A program made the translations under genes and the position numbers. Shown piece by piece: positions 34,479-43,834 of a stretch of 44,964 nucleotides of DNA (positions are counted from its first letter, which is position 1; each line of letters opens with the position of its first letter). The notes under the pieces were generated by a model, which was not told the origin of the DNA, searched no databases, and saw only the letters and a list, made by a program, of their open reading frames with translations. The stretch comes from JBBKWX01 sp037969175 (lineage in GTDB: Bacteria; Bacteroidota; Bacteroidia; AKYH767-A; JBBKVM01), in the NCBI GenBank assembly GCA_037969175.1, contig JBBKWX010000202.1, positions 1 through 44,964 of the forward strand. Reading direction: 5' to 3'.

Positions 34479-35243
34479 TCATTCAACCGCTTTGATGATA
34501 CCATTCAAGTAAAGGTAGACCTGATGTATATGTGGGTCATTCAATATCACCATAACTCTTCGCATATCAATTCCTGATTTTCCCTGGCTATCGAATACGA
34601 TCTTTATTTCGGATTTAGCTCCCGGAGGAATTATCATTAATGTTGCTTCAGGAACAGTACAACCACAATCAGCTTTTATCTTTAAGATCTCAAGGTCAGC
34701 ATTCCCCTGATTAAAAAGCGTAAATACATGTTCGACTATTTCGCCCGACAGTATACTGCCATAATTAAATTCTTTAATATCAAAGAATCCTTTGGGGGCA
34801 ATGGCATCCGGAAGATATGATGAAGGCGGGAAATAACGTAGTAAATTAGTGGCGATACTCAACTCCTTTCGGGGCGAAATAGAATCGGTTGTAGTCAAAT
34901 ATATTCCTTCAGTAATAAAACCGATATCATTCTTTTTCGATCCGTCATATTCGACATAAATAACCGCCTCTTTACCCGGTTCTATTGTGTTTGGAACAAT
35001 TTTCAATCCCAAATGATACGCAACATTAGTAAATCCGATCTTAATGGGTCTATGTGAATCATTCATAACTCTAATTGAGTCTAAAACTTTTTCATTGGTC
35101 TTCAATTCAGGAAAATAGATCTGATATTTTGAAAACAACAATGAACCCTGTCTGAAAGCATAAAGTGAATCCTGTGATTTACCTGATAAAGGGATCAGGA
35201 TCAGAATAATTACAAAAAATAAAACAAGATCAATTTTTTTCAT
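34479..35243 (-). CDS. DUF1573 exported protein
   Basis: A 254-residue protein started at the ATG at 35243, which opens with a signal peptide (MKKIDLVLFFVIILILIPLSGKS). Earlier in-frame starts would place 15 extra residues before the signal. The C-terminal 100 residues are DUF1573, an Ig-like fold with the hallmark KADCGCTVPEA and IPPGAKSEIKIVFDSQGKSG. The middle (about 40-140) looks like another ASH/Ig-like module with DSHRPIKIGFTNV. Likely periplasmic or surface exposed; function unknown. It overlaps the end of the Mur ligase gene by 14 bp, so it is co-transcribed with it. Confidence 0.88.
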   Translation of the reverse strand: MKKIDLVLFFVIILILIPLSGKSQDSLYAFRQGSLLFSKYQIYFPELKTNEKVLDSIRVMNDSHRPIKIGFTNVAYHLGLKIVPNTIEPGKEAVIYVEYDGSKKNDIGFITEGIYLTTTDSISPRKELSIATNLLRYFPPSSYLPDAIAPKGFFDIKEFNYGSILSGEIVEHVFTLFNQGNADLEILKIKADCGCTVPEATLMIIPPGAKSEIKIVFDSQGKSGIDMRRVMVILNDPHIHQVYLYLNGIIKAVE

Positions 35244-36603
35244 TTCCTGACAAGAACTTTGCAAATGTAGGCAGATCGATTCCATCAAAAGTACCCGAAC
35301 TCATCAACAACAAATTGACATTTTCTAAAGATTTCGATTCAAGATAAGACCTCAGTAAATGTGAATCTGTAAATACAATAAGATCATTTCTTCCAAAAGC
35401 ATTTTTTACCTGCTCCTCTGTAACCGGCGGCAGTTTCTTATGCTCAATAGTATGCGGATTAAAATAAACGATCGCTTCATCTGCTGCATCCATACTTCCG
35501 GAATATTCATCTAAAAAATTTGCAGTCAAACTTGAAAATGTATGAAGCTCCATACAGGCTATTAATTTCCTGTCATCAAATTGATTTTTCACAGCCGTAG
35601 TAGTGGCTTCGAGTTTAGATGGCGAATGTGCAAAGTCTCTGTAGATAGCATGTTTGTCACCGGAAGCCAGAAGTTCTAATCTCCTTGATGCTCCTTTAAA
35701 AGTTGAGATTGAAGTATAGAAATCATTTGCAGAAATCCCTAAGCTCATACAGACCATTTTGGCACCTTCAAGATTTAATAAATTATGCTCACCAAACACG
35801 GATAAAGGAATCGCTGTGCTTTCTCCTTCTTTTCCCAAATAAGTTATTCCATTTTTTACAAAATTCAAGGGTGTTGAATAAGGTAAATGCTTAACATGCT
35901 TTACATCCTTGCATACAGAATTCGTGAGTTCATCTGATTTTGGATATATCAAAGTTCCTCCGTCGGGTAAATTATTTACGAATATTCTAAATTGCTCAAC
36001 ATAATTTTCAAATGTTGGAAAGACATTGATGTGATCCCATGCAATACCACTAACCAATGCTATATCAGCTTTGTACAAATGGAATTTAGGTCTGCGATCC
36101 AAGGCTGAGGCAAGATATTCATCTCCTTCTAAAATAATAACGGGTGCGGTGTGCGATAATCTAACCATGGTTTCGAACCCTTCGAGCTGTGCACCAACCA
36201 TAAAATCAAACTCAAGATCATCCTCCTTAAGCACATGCATTATCATTGAAGTAATTGTGGTCTTACCGTGAGATCCACCAATCACAACACGGGTTTTATC
36301 TTTACTTTGTTCGTAAATATATTCCGGATACGAATAGATCTTCAATCCTAATTCTTTTGCCCGAATTAATTCAGGATTATCCGCTCTTGCATGCATTCCC
36401 AAAATCACTGCATGGAGATCTGGCGTTATTTTTTCAGGAAACCACCCAATTTCATCAGGCAATAAACCTTTTGCAGCAAGGCGTGTTTTACTGGGCTCAT
36501 TTATCTCATCATCCGACCCGGTGACAACATACTTTTTATGATAAAGTGCCAGAGCAAGATTGTGCATGGCACTGCCCCCTATAGCAATAAAATGTACTTT
36601 CAT
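35230..36603 (-). CDS. mpl: Mpl-type Mur ligase (UDP-MurNAc : murein tripeptide ligase)
   Basis: A 457-residue Mur ligase from the ATG at 36603. Domain 1 has HFIAIGGSAMHNLALAL and a Rossmann-like nucleotide site. Domain 2 has the ATP loop GGSHGKTTITSMI, EGDEYLAS and AWDHINVFPTFENY. Domain 3 has RRLELL and YRDFAHSPSKLEATT. The IGGSAMHNLA start and the EYIYEQS and GDEYLASALD sequences are of the Mpl type rather than MurC. Mpl reattaches recycled L-Ala-D-Glu-mDAP tripeptide to UDP-MurNAc in peptidoglycan recycling. MurC is the main alternative. It overlaps the DUF1573 gene by 14 bp. Confidence 0.88.
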   Translation of the reverse strand: MKVHFIAIGGSAMHNLALALYHKKYVVTGSDDEINEPSKTRLAAKGLLPDEIGWFPEKITPDLHAVILGMHARADNPELIRAKELGLKIYSYPEYIYEQSKDKTRVVIGGSHGKTTITSMIMHVLKEDDLEFDFMVGAQLEGFETMVRLSHTAPVIILEGDEYLASALDRRPKFHLYKADIALVSGIAWDHINVFPTFENYVEQFRIFVNNLPDGGTLIYPKSDELTNSVCKDVKHVKHLPYSTPLNFVKNGITYLGKEGESTAIPLSVFGEHNLLNLEGAKMVCMSLGISANDFYTSISTFKGASRRLELLASGDKHAIYRDFAHSPSKLEATTTAVKNQFDDRKLIACMELHTFSSLTANFLDEYSGSMDAADEAIVYFNPHTIEHKKLPPVTEEQVKNAFGRNDLIVFTDSHLLRSYLESKSLENVNLLLMSSGTFDGIDLPTFAKFLSGNEKN

Positions 36604-36711
36604 CAATTTCGATTCAAGCCTGAAAGATAAACATTCTTCGAATCATTATTTGATCAGAGAATTAATGAAAATATTTTTCACTTATCCATTTTTCGTTTAT
36701 CTTAGTCAGAT

Positions 36712-37551
36712 ATGGAATTAATATCTATACCCACAGGAAATTTCAAGTTGGATGGAGGTGCCATGCATGGCGTAGTACCAAAATCAATCTGGAATAAATT
36801 TAATCAGGCAGATGAAAATAATATGTGCTCCTGGTCCATGCGCTGCATGCTTGTCAGTTCAGGCTCTAGGCTTATCCTGATAGATAATGGCATTGGCGAT
36901 AAGCAGGATGAAAAATTCATGGGGTATTATTTTTTACATGGTGATGATACACTGGATGGTTCATTAAATAAAGCCGGCATCAGTAAAGACGATATCACCG
37001 ATGTCTTTCTGACGCATTTACATTTCGATCATTGTGGGGGTTCTGTAATCAGAAAAACTTCGGGTGATGGATATGAAACTGCCTTCAAGAATGCAAAGTA
37101 CTGGAGTAACAGGAAACATTGGGACTGGGCAGTTAATCCAAATATGAGAGAAAAAGCAAGCTTTTTGAAAGAGAATATTCTACCAATTGAAGAAAGTGGC
37201 CAATTAAATTTTATTGAAAATGAGGGTGAATTTATTCCAGGATTCGATGTGAAATTTGTCCATGGGCATACGGAATCCATGATGATCCCAATCATTGAAC
37301 ATAAAGATCAGAAAGTTGCATTTATGGCCGACTTACTTCCGAGTGCCGGACATATTCCTGTACCGTATGTAATGGCATATGATACCCGGCCATTGATAAC
37401 ATTGGACGAAAAATCCAAATTTTTAAAAGATGCATGTGATAGGAATTTAGTTTTGTTTTTTGAACATGACGCACAAAGAGAATGTGCCACCTTGCAATGG
37501 ACTGAAAAAGGTGCAAGGCTTGATCGATCATTTAATTTGAATGAACTTTAA
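36712..37551 (+). CDS. MBL-fold metallo-hydrolase (lactonase-like)
   Basis: A 279-residue cytosolic metallo-beta-lactamase-fold enzyme. The metal motif is intact: HLHFDH at residues 102-107, His at FVHGHTESM, Asp in MADLLPSAGH, and His in FFEHDAQ. The SMRCMLVSSGSRLILIDNGIG strand precedes the metal site. The pattern resembles the AHL-lactonase-like (AttM/YtnP) branch with its HTPGH-type loop changed to HGHTES. The natural substrate cannot be told. The patatin gene overlaps its stop by 1 bp (TAATG). Confidence 0.9.
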   Translation: MELISIPTGNFKLDGGAMHGVVPKSIWNKFNQADENNMCSWSMRCMLVSSGSRLILIDNGIGDKQDEKFMGYYFLHGDDTLDGSLNKAGISKDDITDVFLTHLHFDHCGGSVIRKTSGDGYETAFKNAKYWSNRKHWDWAVNPNMREKASFLKENILPIEESGQLNFIENEGEFIPGFDVKFVHGHTESMMIPIIEHKDQKVAFMADLLPSAGHIPVPYVMAYDTRPLITLDEKSKFLKDACDRNLVLFFEHDAQRECATLQWTEKGARLDRSFNLNEL

Positions 37552-38336
37552 TGCGTAAGATCGGACTCGCACTATCGGGAGGTGGAGCAAGAGGAATAGC
37601 TCATTTGGGAGTTATAAAAGCTTTACAGGAAATGGGCTTAAAGCCTTCTGTTATCTCCGGAACATCTGCAGGTGCTATAGTGGGCACTTTCTATGCAGCA
37701 GGATATCAACCTGAGGAGATCCTGGCTTTTCTGAAACAAACCAATATTTATTCTGTCCTGCGGCTTGCGATGAGCAGGGTTGGTATTTTAAAAATGGCGA
37801 GTGCAGAAAAGATTTATAGAAAGTATTTAAAACATGAGACATTTGAGGATCTCGATATACCCATGCATATTGCTGCAACTGATATCCTAAGCGGGAAGGT
37901 AATTTATTTTTGTGAGGGGCCTCTGATGCAACCTCTAATGGCTTCATCATCCATACCTGTTATGTTTGAGCCAATAAAATATCAGGGCATGGTCTTACTG
38001 GATGGTGGGATATTAAACAATTTACCTGTCGAACCATTATTAGGTAGATGTGAATTTATTATAGGCGTAAACACTAATCCTGTAGTGCCGGCCACTGATC
38101 CGGGAACATTCAGAAAAGTAATGGAGCGAAGTTTCCTATTGACTGTAAGTAATACAATAAATTCAAGAAGAGCACAATGTGATATTTTTCTTGAACCACC
38201 GACTTTATCGGAATTCGGAATTTTTGATGTATCCAAAGGTGAGAGAATATTCGAAATTGGATATAAATTTGCGATGGAGCGGGCAAATGAAATTCTCAGT
38301 CTTTCAAAGAGAAATAGTCCTTCGGATCTATACTGA
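37551..38336 (+). CDS. Patatin-like phospholipase (RssA-like)
   Basis: A 261-residue bacterial patatin. The oxyanion motif GGGARG (residues 10-15), nucleophile Ser39 in GTSAG and catalytic Asp151 in LLDGGILNN form the Ser-Asp dyad. There is no signal peptide or barrel domain, so it is the soluble RssA/YchK class, and it likely acts on lipids at the inner membrane. It is coupled to the MBL gene. Its last 41 bp overlap the end of the converging comEC gene. Confidence 0.93.
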   Translation: MRKIGLALSGGGARGIAHLGVIKALQEMGLKPSVISGTSAGAIVGTFYAAGYQPEEILAFLKQTNIYSVLRLAMSRVGILKMASAEKIYRKYLKHETFEDLDIPMHIAATDILSGKVIYFCEGPLMQPLMASSSIPVMFEPIKYQGMVLLDGGILNNLPVEPLLGRCEFIIGVNTNPVVPATDPGTFRKVMERSFLLTVSNTINSRRAQCDIFLEPPTLSEFGIFDVSKGERIFEIGYKFAMERANEILSLSKRNSPSDLY

Positions 38337-40365
38337 TCAAACTATTTTTTTTGATGTTGATGATCCTATTACTCTGAACGGAATCCGCTAGAGATTTTTC
38401 AGAAAAATTGAGTACAAGGATTTCATCATTGAACTTCAGTGTTGGATCTTCCAATTGCTTCTTTGAATTTAAGATCAGAATATCCGGACGAAAATGATTG
38501 ATTGAATCCTCTTTAAGAGACTGCAAAGAATCTTCAAAAGCAATAGCCAGATCTTGAAAAACCTTTATTCCTGTTTTTGATATAGGAACCGGGAAGGTTA
38601 GCTCTACTCCTATTCTCTTCATATGTTTACTGATCTTTTGTTTAAGAAAATCATCCTTAGATCGTATATGATATACCGGAAAAGCAATTGCATTAAATCC
38701 ATTTCTATATACCATCCAAGGTTTTTTTTCAAAAGAATAAATCAACAATTCTTCCGATCGGGTCATCTTAACTTTTGAATAAAAGGAGAAAAATAATGAG
38801 AAGGATAACAATATCAACACAATATTCAGATAGAGTGCTGAGGCATATTTTGACCACATAAGCAATGAGAAAATGCATACATACAAGATCAGAACTTGAT
38901 GCAATTCCAAAAATATATTTTCAATTATTTTCCAGGGTAAGGATGCAAAAAACTCAACGATTATCAGAAGTAATTTTGCAGGAAGTAATGCCAAAAAGTG
39001 TAGCCAATCAAAATCAACTTGAGCATAATTTAGTAGTGTTTCAATTAGGCCTCCTGTTAATACAAAAGGAGCTAGGGGTACGCAAATCAAGTTAGCTGGA
39101 AGAAAATAAACAGGAAACGTATTAAAGTAATAAAACACAATTGGGGAAGTAGCAATTTGTGCAGCTAAAGTAACAGCGATTAGCCCCCAGACTTTGTTCA
39201 TCAATCCTGATTTAAATACAAACACATCCCGGATGATAGGTTGTATTATTAGTATGCCTGTAATTGCAAGAAAGCTCAATTGAAAACCAATTGCAAAAAG
39301 CATATTCGGATCATAAAATAAAAGTATGCAACCGGCAACTGCCAGACTATTTAAAGCAGGAGGAAATTTACCTGTACTTCTACCGGGGACTATGACAGAG
39401 ATCATCAAGGCTGATCTGAGAACGGAAGGGCTTGCTCCTGTAATGAATGCATAAAACCAGATCAGACAAACAATGAATAATGCCCGTTTCAATCTGAGAA
39501 TTTGCTTTGCCTTTTTCCACGGAAGCAGCGTATCTAAAATCAGAAATAATATCCCCACATGCAATCCGGATACTGCCAGCAAATGCATGGTACCTGTCTC
39601 ACTGAATGCTGTTTTTGTCTCTTTATCCAGTTCTGTTTTATCGCCTGCAATGAATGCAGTTAGTAACGCAGCTTCCTCACTCTTACCATCTAATGAAATC
39701 AGTGTGATCAATTGGGTTCGATAATTCTGCATCGAAAAAACTTCTTCCTGAATTGATTTCCCTGATCCAAGCTTAACTGAACGGTTGATATACCCGGTTA
39801 AATAAACTCCCTGATCTGCCATATAAGATGCGTAATCAAACTCACCCGGAACGAAAGCTTCTGGGAATTTAATGATTCTTAATTCCGTCACATAGTTTTG
39901 TCCGAGGATCAAACTATCTCCTTTAAAATTGTAATCATAGCGTAATTCCAACTTCATTTGATCCGGAAGTATTCGTCCTTCAGATATTTGTTGCACCTCA
40001 CAGATATACGTTGTATTTCCTTTGGAATTTGTTTTTAAGCTAAAGGGTCTGTTCAAATATTGATAGGTTCCGGCATCAGGTAAAATAGGTGTAGACGTAG
40101 AAAGTAGAAAGATCCATCCCGAAATAAAAAACATGGAATTACTTAGACAAATTCCGGACAAGAAGATCTGTGAGGGTTTAGGTGCAGAGGATTCTAAGAA
40201 TCGAAATGCAAAATAAAGCAATGAAAAAACGAGGCTTAAAATCGGGAAGTAACCCAGAATTATACTATTTACAGGTAAATAGTACACTGTAATAATACCA
40301 CTTACAACAGGAAAAAATATCTTCAATAAGGGTAATTTCTCTGCTTTCTCAACCCTACTCTTCAT
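38296..40365 (-). CDS. comEC: ComEC/Rec2-family DNA-uptake channel lacking the MBL domain
   Basis: A 689-residue polytopic protein from the ATG at 40365. An N-terminal helix group (about 15-90), the DUF4131/OB-like segment (about 100-215), and then the competence domain (about 230-510) with the hallmark GTMHLLAVSGLHVGIL. It also has GASPSVLRSALMI. The last 150 residues are soluble and do not carry the HxHxDH metallo-beta-lactamase motif of Bacillus ComEC. Such shortened forms are common in Bacteroidota. It would pull single-stranded DNA across the inner membrane during transformation. No other competence gene is in the window. The 3' end overlaps the patatin gene on the opposite strand. Confidence 0.92.
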   Translation of the reverse strand: MKSRVEKAEKLPLLKIFFPVVSGIITVYYLPVNSIILGYFPILSLVFSLLYFAFRFLESSAPKPSQIFLSGICLSNSMFFISGWIFLLSTSTPILPDAGTYQYLNRPFSLKTNSKGNTTYICEVQQISEGRILPDQMKLELRYDYNFKGDSLILGQNYVTELRIIKFPEAFVPGEFDYASYMADQGVYLTGYINRSVKLGSGKSIQEEVFSMQNYRTQLITLISLDGKSEEAALLTAFIAGDKTELDKETKTAFSETGTMHLLAVSGLHVGILFLILDTLLPWKKAKQILRLKRALFIVCLIWFYAFITGASPSVLRSALMISVIVPGRSTGKFPPALNSLAVAGCILLFYDPNMLFAIGFQLSFLAITGILIIQPIIRDVFVFKSGLMNKVWGLIAVTLAAQIATSPIVFYYFNTFPVYFLPANLICVPLAPFVLTGGLIETLLNYAQVDFDWLHFLALLPAKLLLIIVEFFASLPWKIIENIFLELHQVLILYVCIFSLLMWSKYASALYLNIVLILLSFSLFFSFYSKVKMTRSEELLIYSFEKKPWMVYRNGFNAIAFPVYHIRSKDDFLKQKISKHMKRIGVELTFPVPISKTGIKVFQDLAIAFEDSLQSLKEDSINHFRPDILILNSKKQLEDPTLKFNDEILVLNFSEKSLADSVQSNRIINIKKNSLISIDPKDYFSLKD

Positions 40366-40437
40366 CAAACATAAAGCTACAAAACAGATCTAAATGTCTT
40401 GTTTCATATTTGCTGATGACTGTTTGATAAATGTTGT

Positions 40438-41598
40438 TTAATTTTTTAAAAGTTTCAGCCCTGCCAATGAGATTATAGAAACATTCCGGTAATAATAATT
40501 TATAATTTCATCATATTTGAAACCTTGCTCCGCCATTTTCATAGCACCTTCCTGGCATAAACCAACACCATGTCCGAAGCCCCGGCCTTTTATAATGACA
40601 GAGTCACATTCTGTTTGAAGATCAAACCAGGTTGACCGGAATGCCCAGTCGGATCGGATTTTTTTTAAGGGAATATTCTCAGTATTCAATTTATAACTGA
40701 TCTCTCTGCTTTGAGGATGATACGAATATGTACTATCGCAAAACAAAGAATCAATAATATTATCATTGAATTTCGTCAGATATGTGGACCAATCACGTGT
40801 AGGAATGATCCTTTGCCAGGTACTACCGGGGCTACCGATACAAAACGTATCCTGGACAGCTCTAAGGTAGGGTAACGAATAAGTCCATACATCTTCAGAA
40901 TTGACAGTCATCCCCCCGCAATTCGCATGAAAAGCGGCAGTGATAAGGTTTCTATTGCTGTCCACTATGATTAGATCCCGTGACTCTTCGACAGCCTCTT
41001 TTATAGCCGGATTAAATCTGCTTTTACTTTTATAAACTTGACAATGTTCTTTATCACAAAGTTCATAACCCTCTGAAGCATGTCTTCTTAAATTTCCCAA
41101 GGCATATGTTCTGCAAATAATACTTTTAGCTTTAAGAAAATCAGGGTTACGAACGTTCCCAATTTCTGACTCAACAACTCCGGAAATATACTTTTCAAGA
41201 TCAATATGATTAATGGCTTTGATCCAATCTTTGGTGGCAACAAATTCCAAATTATCTTCAAATGGATAGGCTTCCGAAACAGGTATATTGGATTTTAGTC
41301 TAAATACCGGATTATCTCCTAATCCAATGATCTTTATGCGTTGATATGTTCCTATACCAGAACCTGAACATTTAACTTTCATCCCTGATTTATCCAGAGT
41401 AACTGTTAAAGAATTACTCATATTAACCTGACAAAGTTTTTTGCCATTGCTATATACTTCAAAGTTGCCACTTACAGGAATGAATGTGAAAGATGTTGAC
41501 CGCAGGTGATTTGACAGTCCGATCTTCATAACTGTAGCCAATGCTAAGTTTGAAAAAAATAAACCTGAAAGAAAGATTATCAAAAACCGGAATTTCAT
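40438..41598 (-). CDS. SpoIID/LytB-domain protein
   Basis: A 386-residue exported protein with a signal peptide (about 1-22, LIIFLSGLFFSNLALA). The SpoIID domain spans about 125-350: the conserved VVESEIGN, KAKSIICRTYAL, AFHANCGGMT, SPGSTWQR and GRGFGHGVGLCQEGAMKMAEQG. SpoIID proteins are lytic transglycosylases acting on denuded glycan strands in sporulators; in non-sporulating Bacteroidota the same domain is common, with a presumed cell-wall role. The ATG overlaps the lpxB stop by 4 bp. No Bacteroidota homologue is characterised that I can name, so activity here is by family only. Confidence 0.9.
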   Translation of the reverse strand: MKFRFLIIFLSGLFFSNLALATVMKIGLSNHLRSTSFTFIPVSGNFEVYSNGKKLCQVNMSNSLTVTLDKSGMKVKCSGSGIGTYQRIKIIGLGDNPVFRLKSNIPVSEAYPFEDNLEFVATKDWIKAINHIDLEKYISGVVESEIGNVRNPDFLKAKSIICRTYALGNLRRHASEGYELCDKEHCQVYKSKSRFNPAIKEAVEESRDLIIVDSNRNLITAAFHANCGGMTVNSEDVWTYSLPYLRAVQDTFCIGSPGSTWQRIIPTRDWSTYLTKFNDNIIDSLFCDSTYSYHPQSREISYKLNTENIPLKKIRSDWAFRSTWFDLQTECDSVIIKGRGFGHGVGLCQEGAMKMAEQGFKYDEIINYYYRNVSIISLAGLKLLKN

Positions 41599-42689
41599 TT
41601 TTCGGCTTTCTTAAACATCTCATCAATAATGGATGCTGCTCTTTTGGAAGCTCCCCCTCCACCCAGAACTTGTTTTAGTTCATCATATTCCAACAACATC
41701 TTTTCCCGGTTTTTGCCTCCCGGTAAAAGCATCTTAATTTCATTTTTCAATTTCGTAACAGTAAGATCTGATTGTATCAATTCTTTTACAACTTCCTTAT
41801 CCATTATCAAATTTACAAGTGAGATATACTTGATATCAACCAGCCTTCTGGCTATGGTATATGAAATGAAACTCCCTTTGTAGCATACTACTTCAGGTAC
41901 GTTCAAAAGCGCTGTTTCAAGGGTGGCGGTACCGGAGGTCACCATAGCTACTTTCGCAGAAGAAATAACATCGTAGGTTGATGCAAATTTCAACTCAACA
42001 TTGTATCCTTTGGTAAATGTTCTGATCCAATTTTCTTCAAGCCCCGGAGCAACGGCCAGAACCATTTTATACTCTTTCAATTCAGCACCTGCCTTTAGCA
42101 TGATGGGCAATACAGTAGAAACTTCTTGTTTTCGTGAACCCGGTAATAAAGCAATGATGTTTTCATCGTCATTAGTTGGCTTAGCATCCGGTACTGCATC
42201 CAGAAGAGGGTGGCCAACAAATTCTACATCAACATTGTAATCTGCATAAAATGCTTTTTCAAAAGGCAATATGCAGATCATCTTATCTACATAGGATCTT
42301 ACTAATTCAACCCTGCCTTTTTTCCATGCCCAAAGTTGAGGTGAAATATAATAGACAACCGGTATTTTCAAGGAATGAACATACTCTGCTATTCTCAGAT
42401 TGAAGCCGGGATAATCAACAAGAATTACCATATCCGGTTTCCAGTCCAAAATATCTTTCTTACAAAGTTTAAGATTATTTAGAATGGTATAAATATTTGC
42501 GGCCACTTCGATAAAACCCATAAAGGCAAGTTCGCGATAGTGCTTTACGATATCAACCCCTTCCTTTTCCATGAGATCACCGCCCCATGCTCTGAACACG
42601 GCATCAGGATCATTCTTGCGAATCTCTTTTATCAAATTCGATGCATGTAGATCGCCCGAAGCTTCGCCTGCTATGATATAATATTTCAC
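41595..42689 (-). CDS. lpxB: Lipid-A-disaccharide synthase
   Basis: A 364-residue GT-B glycosyltransferase of normal LpxB length. Motifs: YYIIAGEASGDLHASNLIKE at the start, AWGGDLMEKEGV, ELAFMGFIEV, ILVDYPGFNLRIA (with the catalytic-site Asp), YYISPQLWAWKKGRV, FVGHPLLDA and LLPGSRKQEVS. It condenses UDP-2,3-diacyl-GlcN with lipid X to form the lipid A disaccharide, so the cell makes LPS. The operon order is surE, small membrane protein, lpxB, SpoIID gene, with overlaps of 4-17 bp at each junction. Confidence 0.97.
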   Translation of the reverse strand: MKYYIIAGEASGDLHASNLIKEIRKNDPDAVFRAWGGDLMEKEGVDIVKHYRELAFMGFIEVAANIYTILNNLKLCKKDILDWKPDMVILVDYPGFNLRIAEYVHSLKIPVVYYISPQLWAWKKGRVELVRSYVDKMICILPFEKAFYADYNVDVEFVGHPLLDAVPDAKPTNDDENIIALLPGSRKQEVSTVLPIMLKAGAELKEYKMVLAVAPGLEENWIRTFTKGYNVELKFASTYDVISSAKVAMVTSGTATLETALLNVPEVVCYKGSFISYTIARRLVDIKYISLVNLIMDKEVVKELIQSDLTVTKLKNEIKMLLPGGKNREKMLLEYDELKQVLGGGGASKRAASIIDEMFKKAEK

Positions 42690-42976
42690 TTTGTATAAAC
42701 TAAGATCACGATCAATGTACCATAAAGGAATGTACTTGTCAAAACCCCTCGGGATGCTTTATCCCACTTTAGAAATATAAATATAAAAAATGCAGCAAGA
42801 TTAGCCACCAGACTAAGACTAAGAACAGGAGAAAGCAGATTAAATTTCGTTATATGCTGCAAAAAAGCAACAAATCCAAAATCCGAAAATTTTGTAATAT
42901 AATATGCGAAGACGGCAAGGAAAGGTGCTAGTGCACCGATCGAAAGGCCGGTAATAAGATTATCGAATCTCTTCAT
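42686..42976 (-). CDS. Small three-helix membrane protein between surE and lpxB
   Basis: A 96-residue hydrophobic protein started at the ATG at 42976 (MKRFDNLI); a longer start inside surE is less likely. Three membrane helices are visible, about 7-26, 45-67 and 75-93. The start overlaps the surE end by 17 bp and the stop overlaps lpxB by 4 bp, which strongly supports translation. I do not recognise the family. The position suggests a link to lipid A or envelope work. Confidence 0.8.
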   Translation of the reverse strand: MKRFDNLITGLSIGALAPFLAVFAYYITKFSDFGFVAFLQHITKFNLLSPVLSLSLVANLAAFFIFIFLKWDKASRGVLTSTFLYGTLIVILVYTK

Positions 42977-43748
42977 TGAATTTGTACTTATGCAGGAATG
43001 GAATAGCATGATGTGCTGTCAGATCGAATTGAACGGGAACAACAGATACAAAATTGTTATTCAGCGCCCATTCATCTGTATCCTCACCTTCATCATTATT
43101 CATGAATTTTCCGGTGAGCCAATAATATTTTCTTTTATGAGGATCTAATCGCTCATCAAACTCCTCTTCCCACTTTGCTACCGCTTGGCGGCATATTTTG
43201 ATTCCTTTGATCTCAGCAGCAGGGACACCCGGAATATTCACATTTAAAAGTGTGTTCTCAGGTAGTCCATGTTCCAGAACTTTTTTAGCTAAAATTCGGA
43301 TTATTTCTTTTGCAGGTTCCATATCTGCTTCAAGAGAAAAATCATTCAAAGAAAATCCAATACTGGGTATTCCTTCGATCGCTCCTTCCATTGCAGCCGA
43401 CATCGTACCACTATAGATCACATTTATGGATGAATTAGAACCGTGATTTACACCTGAGACAAGCAGATCGGGAAGTTTGTGCAGCACTTTATTCACTGCC
43501 AATTTCACACAATCTACCGGGGTTCCGGAACATTGATATCCAAGTGATTCTCCGTGAATCTCCACTTTATCCAGTCGTAAAGGATGGTTAATCGTGATCG
43601 CATGTCCCATTCCCGATTGCGGGCTATCCGGTGCTACGATGATCACTTCTCCCAATTCTTGCATGACTTCCACAAGAGCCCGGATACCGGGAGCGGTTAT
43701 ACCATCATCATTGGTGACAAGTATTACAGGTCTTTTTACAGTACTCAT
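42960..43748 (-). CDS. surE: 5'-nucleotidase SurE
   Basis: A 262-residue survival protein E homologue from the ATG at 43748 (a TTG five codons earlier is less likely). The N-terminal LVTNDDGITAPGI carries the metal-binding Asp pair. DSPQSGMGHAIT and the LLVSGVNHGSNSS motif with the metal-binding Asn complete the site. SurE is a metal-dependent phosphatase for nucleoside 5'-monophosphates and short polyphosphates, linked to stationary-phase survival. It is first in the surE-lpxB-spoIID-comEC series. The preceding hsp20 gene is cut off by a terminator. Confidence 0.96.
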   Translation of the reverse strand: MSTVKRPVILVTNDDGITAPGIRALVEVMQELGEVIIVAPDSPQSGMGHAITINHPLRLDKVEIHGESLGYQCSGTPVDCVKLAVNKVLHKLPDLLVSGVNHGSNSSINVIYSGTMSAAMEGAIEGIPSIGFSLNDFSLEADMEPAKEIIRILAKKVLEHGLPENTLLNVNIPGVPAAEIKGIKICRQAVAKWEEEFDERLDPHKRKYYWLTGKFMNNDEGEDTDEWALNNNFVSVVPVQFDLTAHHAIPFLHKYKFNEEIR

Positions 43749-43784
43749 TGTGCGAAAATACAATAAATTAACCTGTTCTCAGGT

Positions 43785-43816
43785 ACAAAAAAAGTGCTTC
43801 CTTTCAGAAGCACTTT
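43785..43816 (-). terminator. Intrinsic terminator after hsp20
   Basis: A 10-bp perfect stem (AAAGTGCTTC / GAAGCACTTT) with a 6-base loop. On the minus strand it is followed by a run of T (the A-run at 43787-43793 on the plus strand), 19 bp after the hsp20 stop. Confidence 0.9.
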
Positions 43817-43834
43817 CAATAATTAACCTAACAA

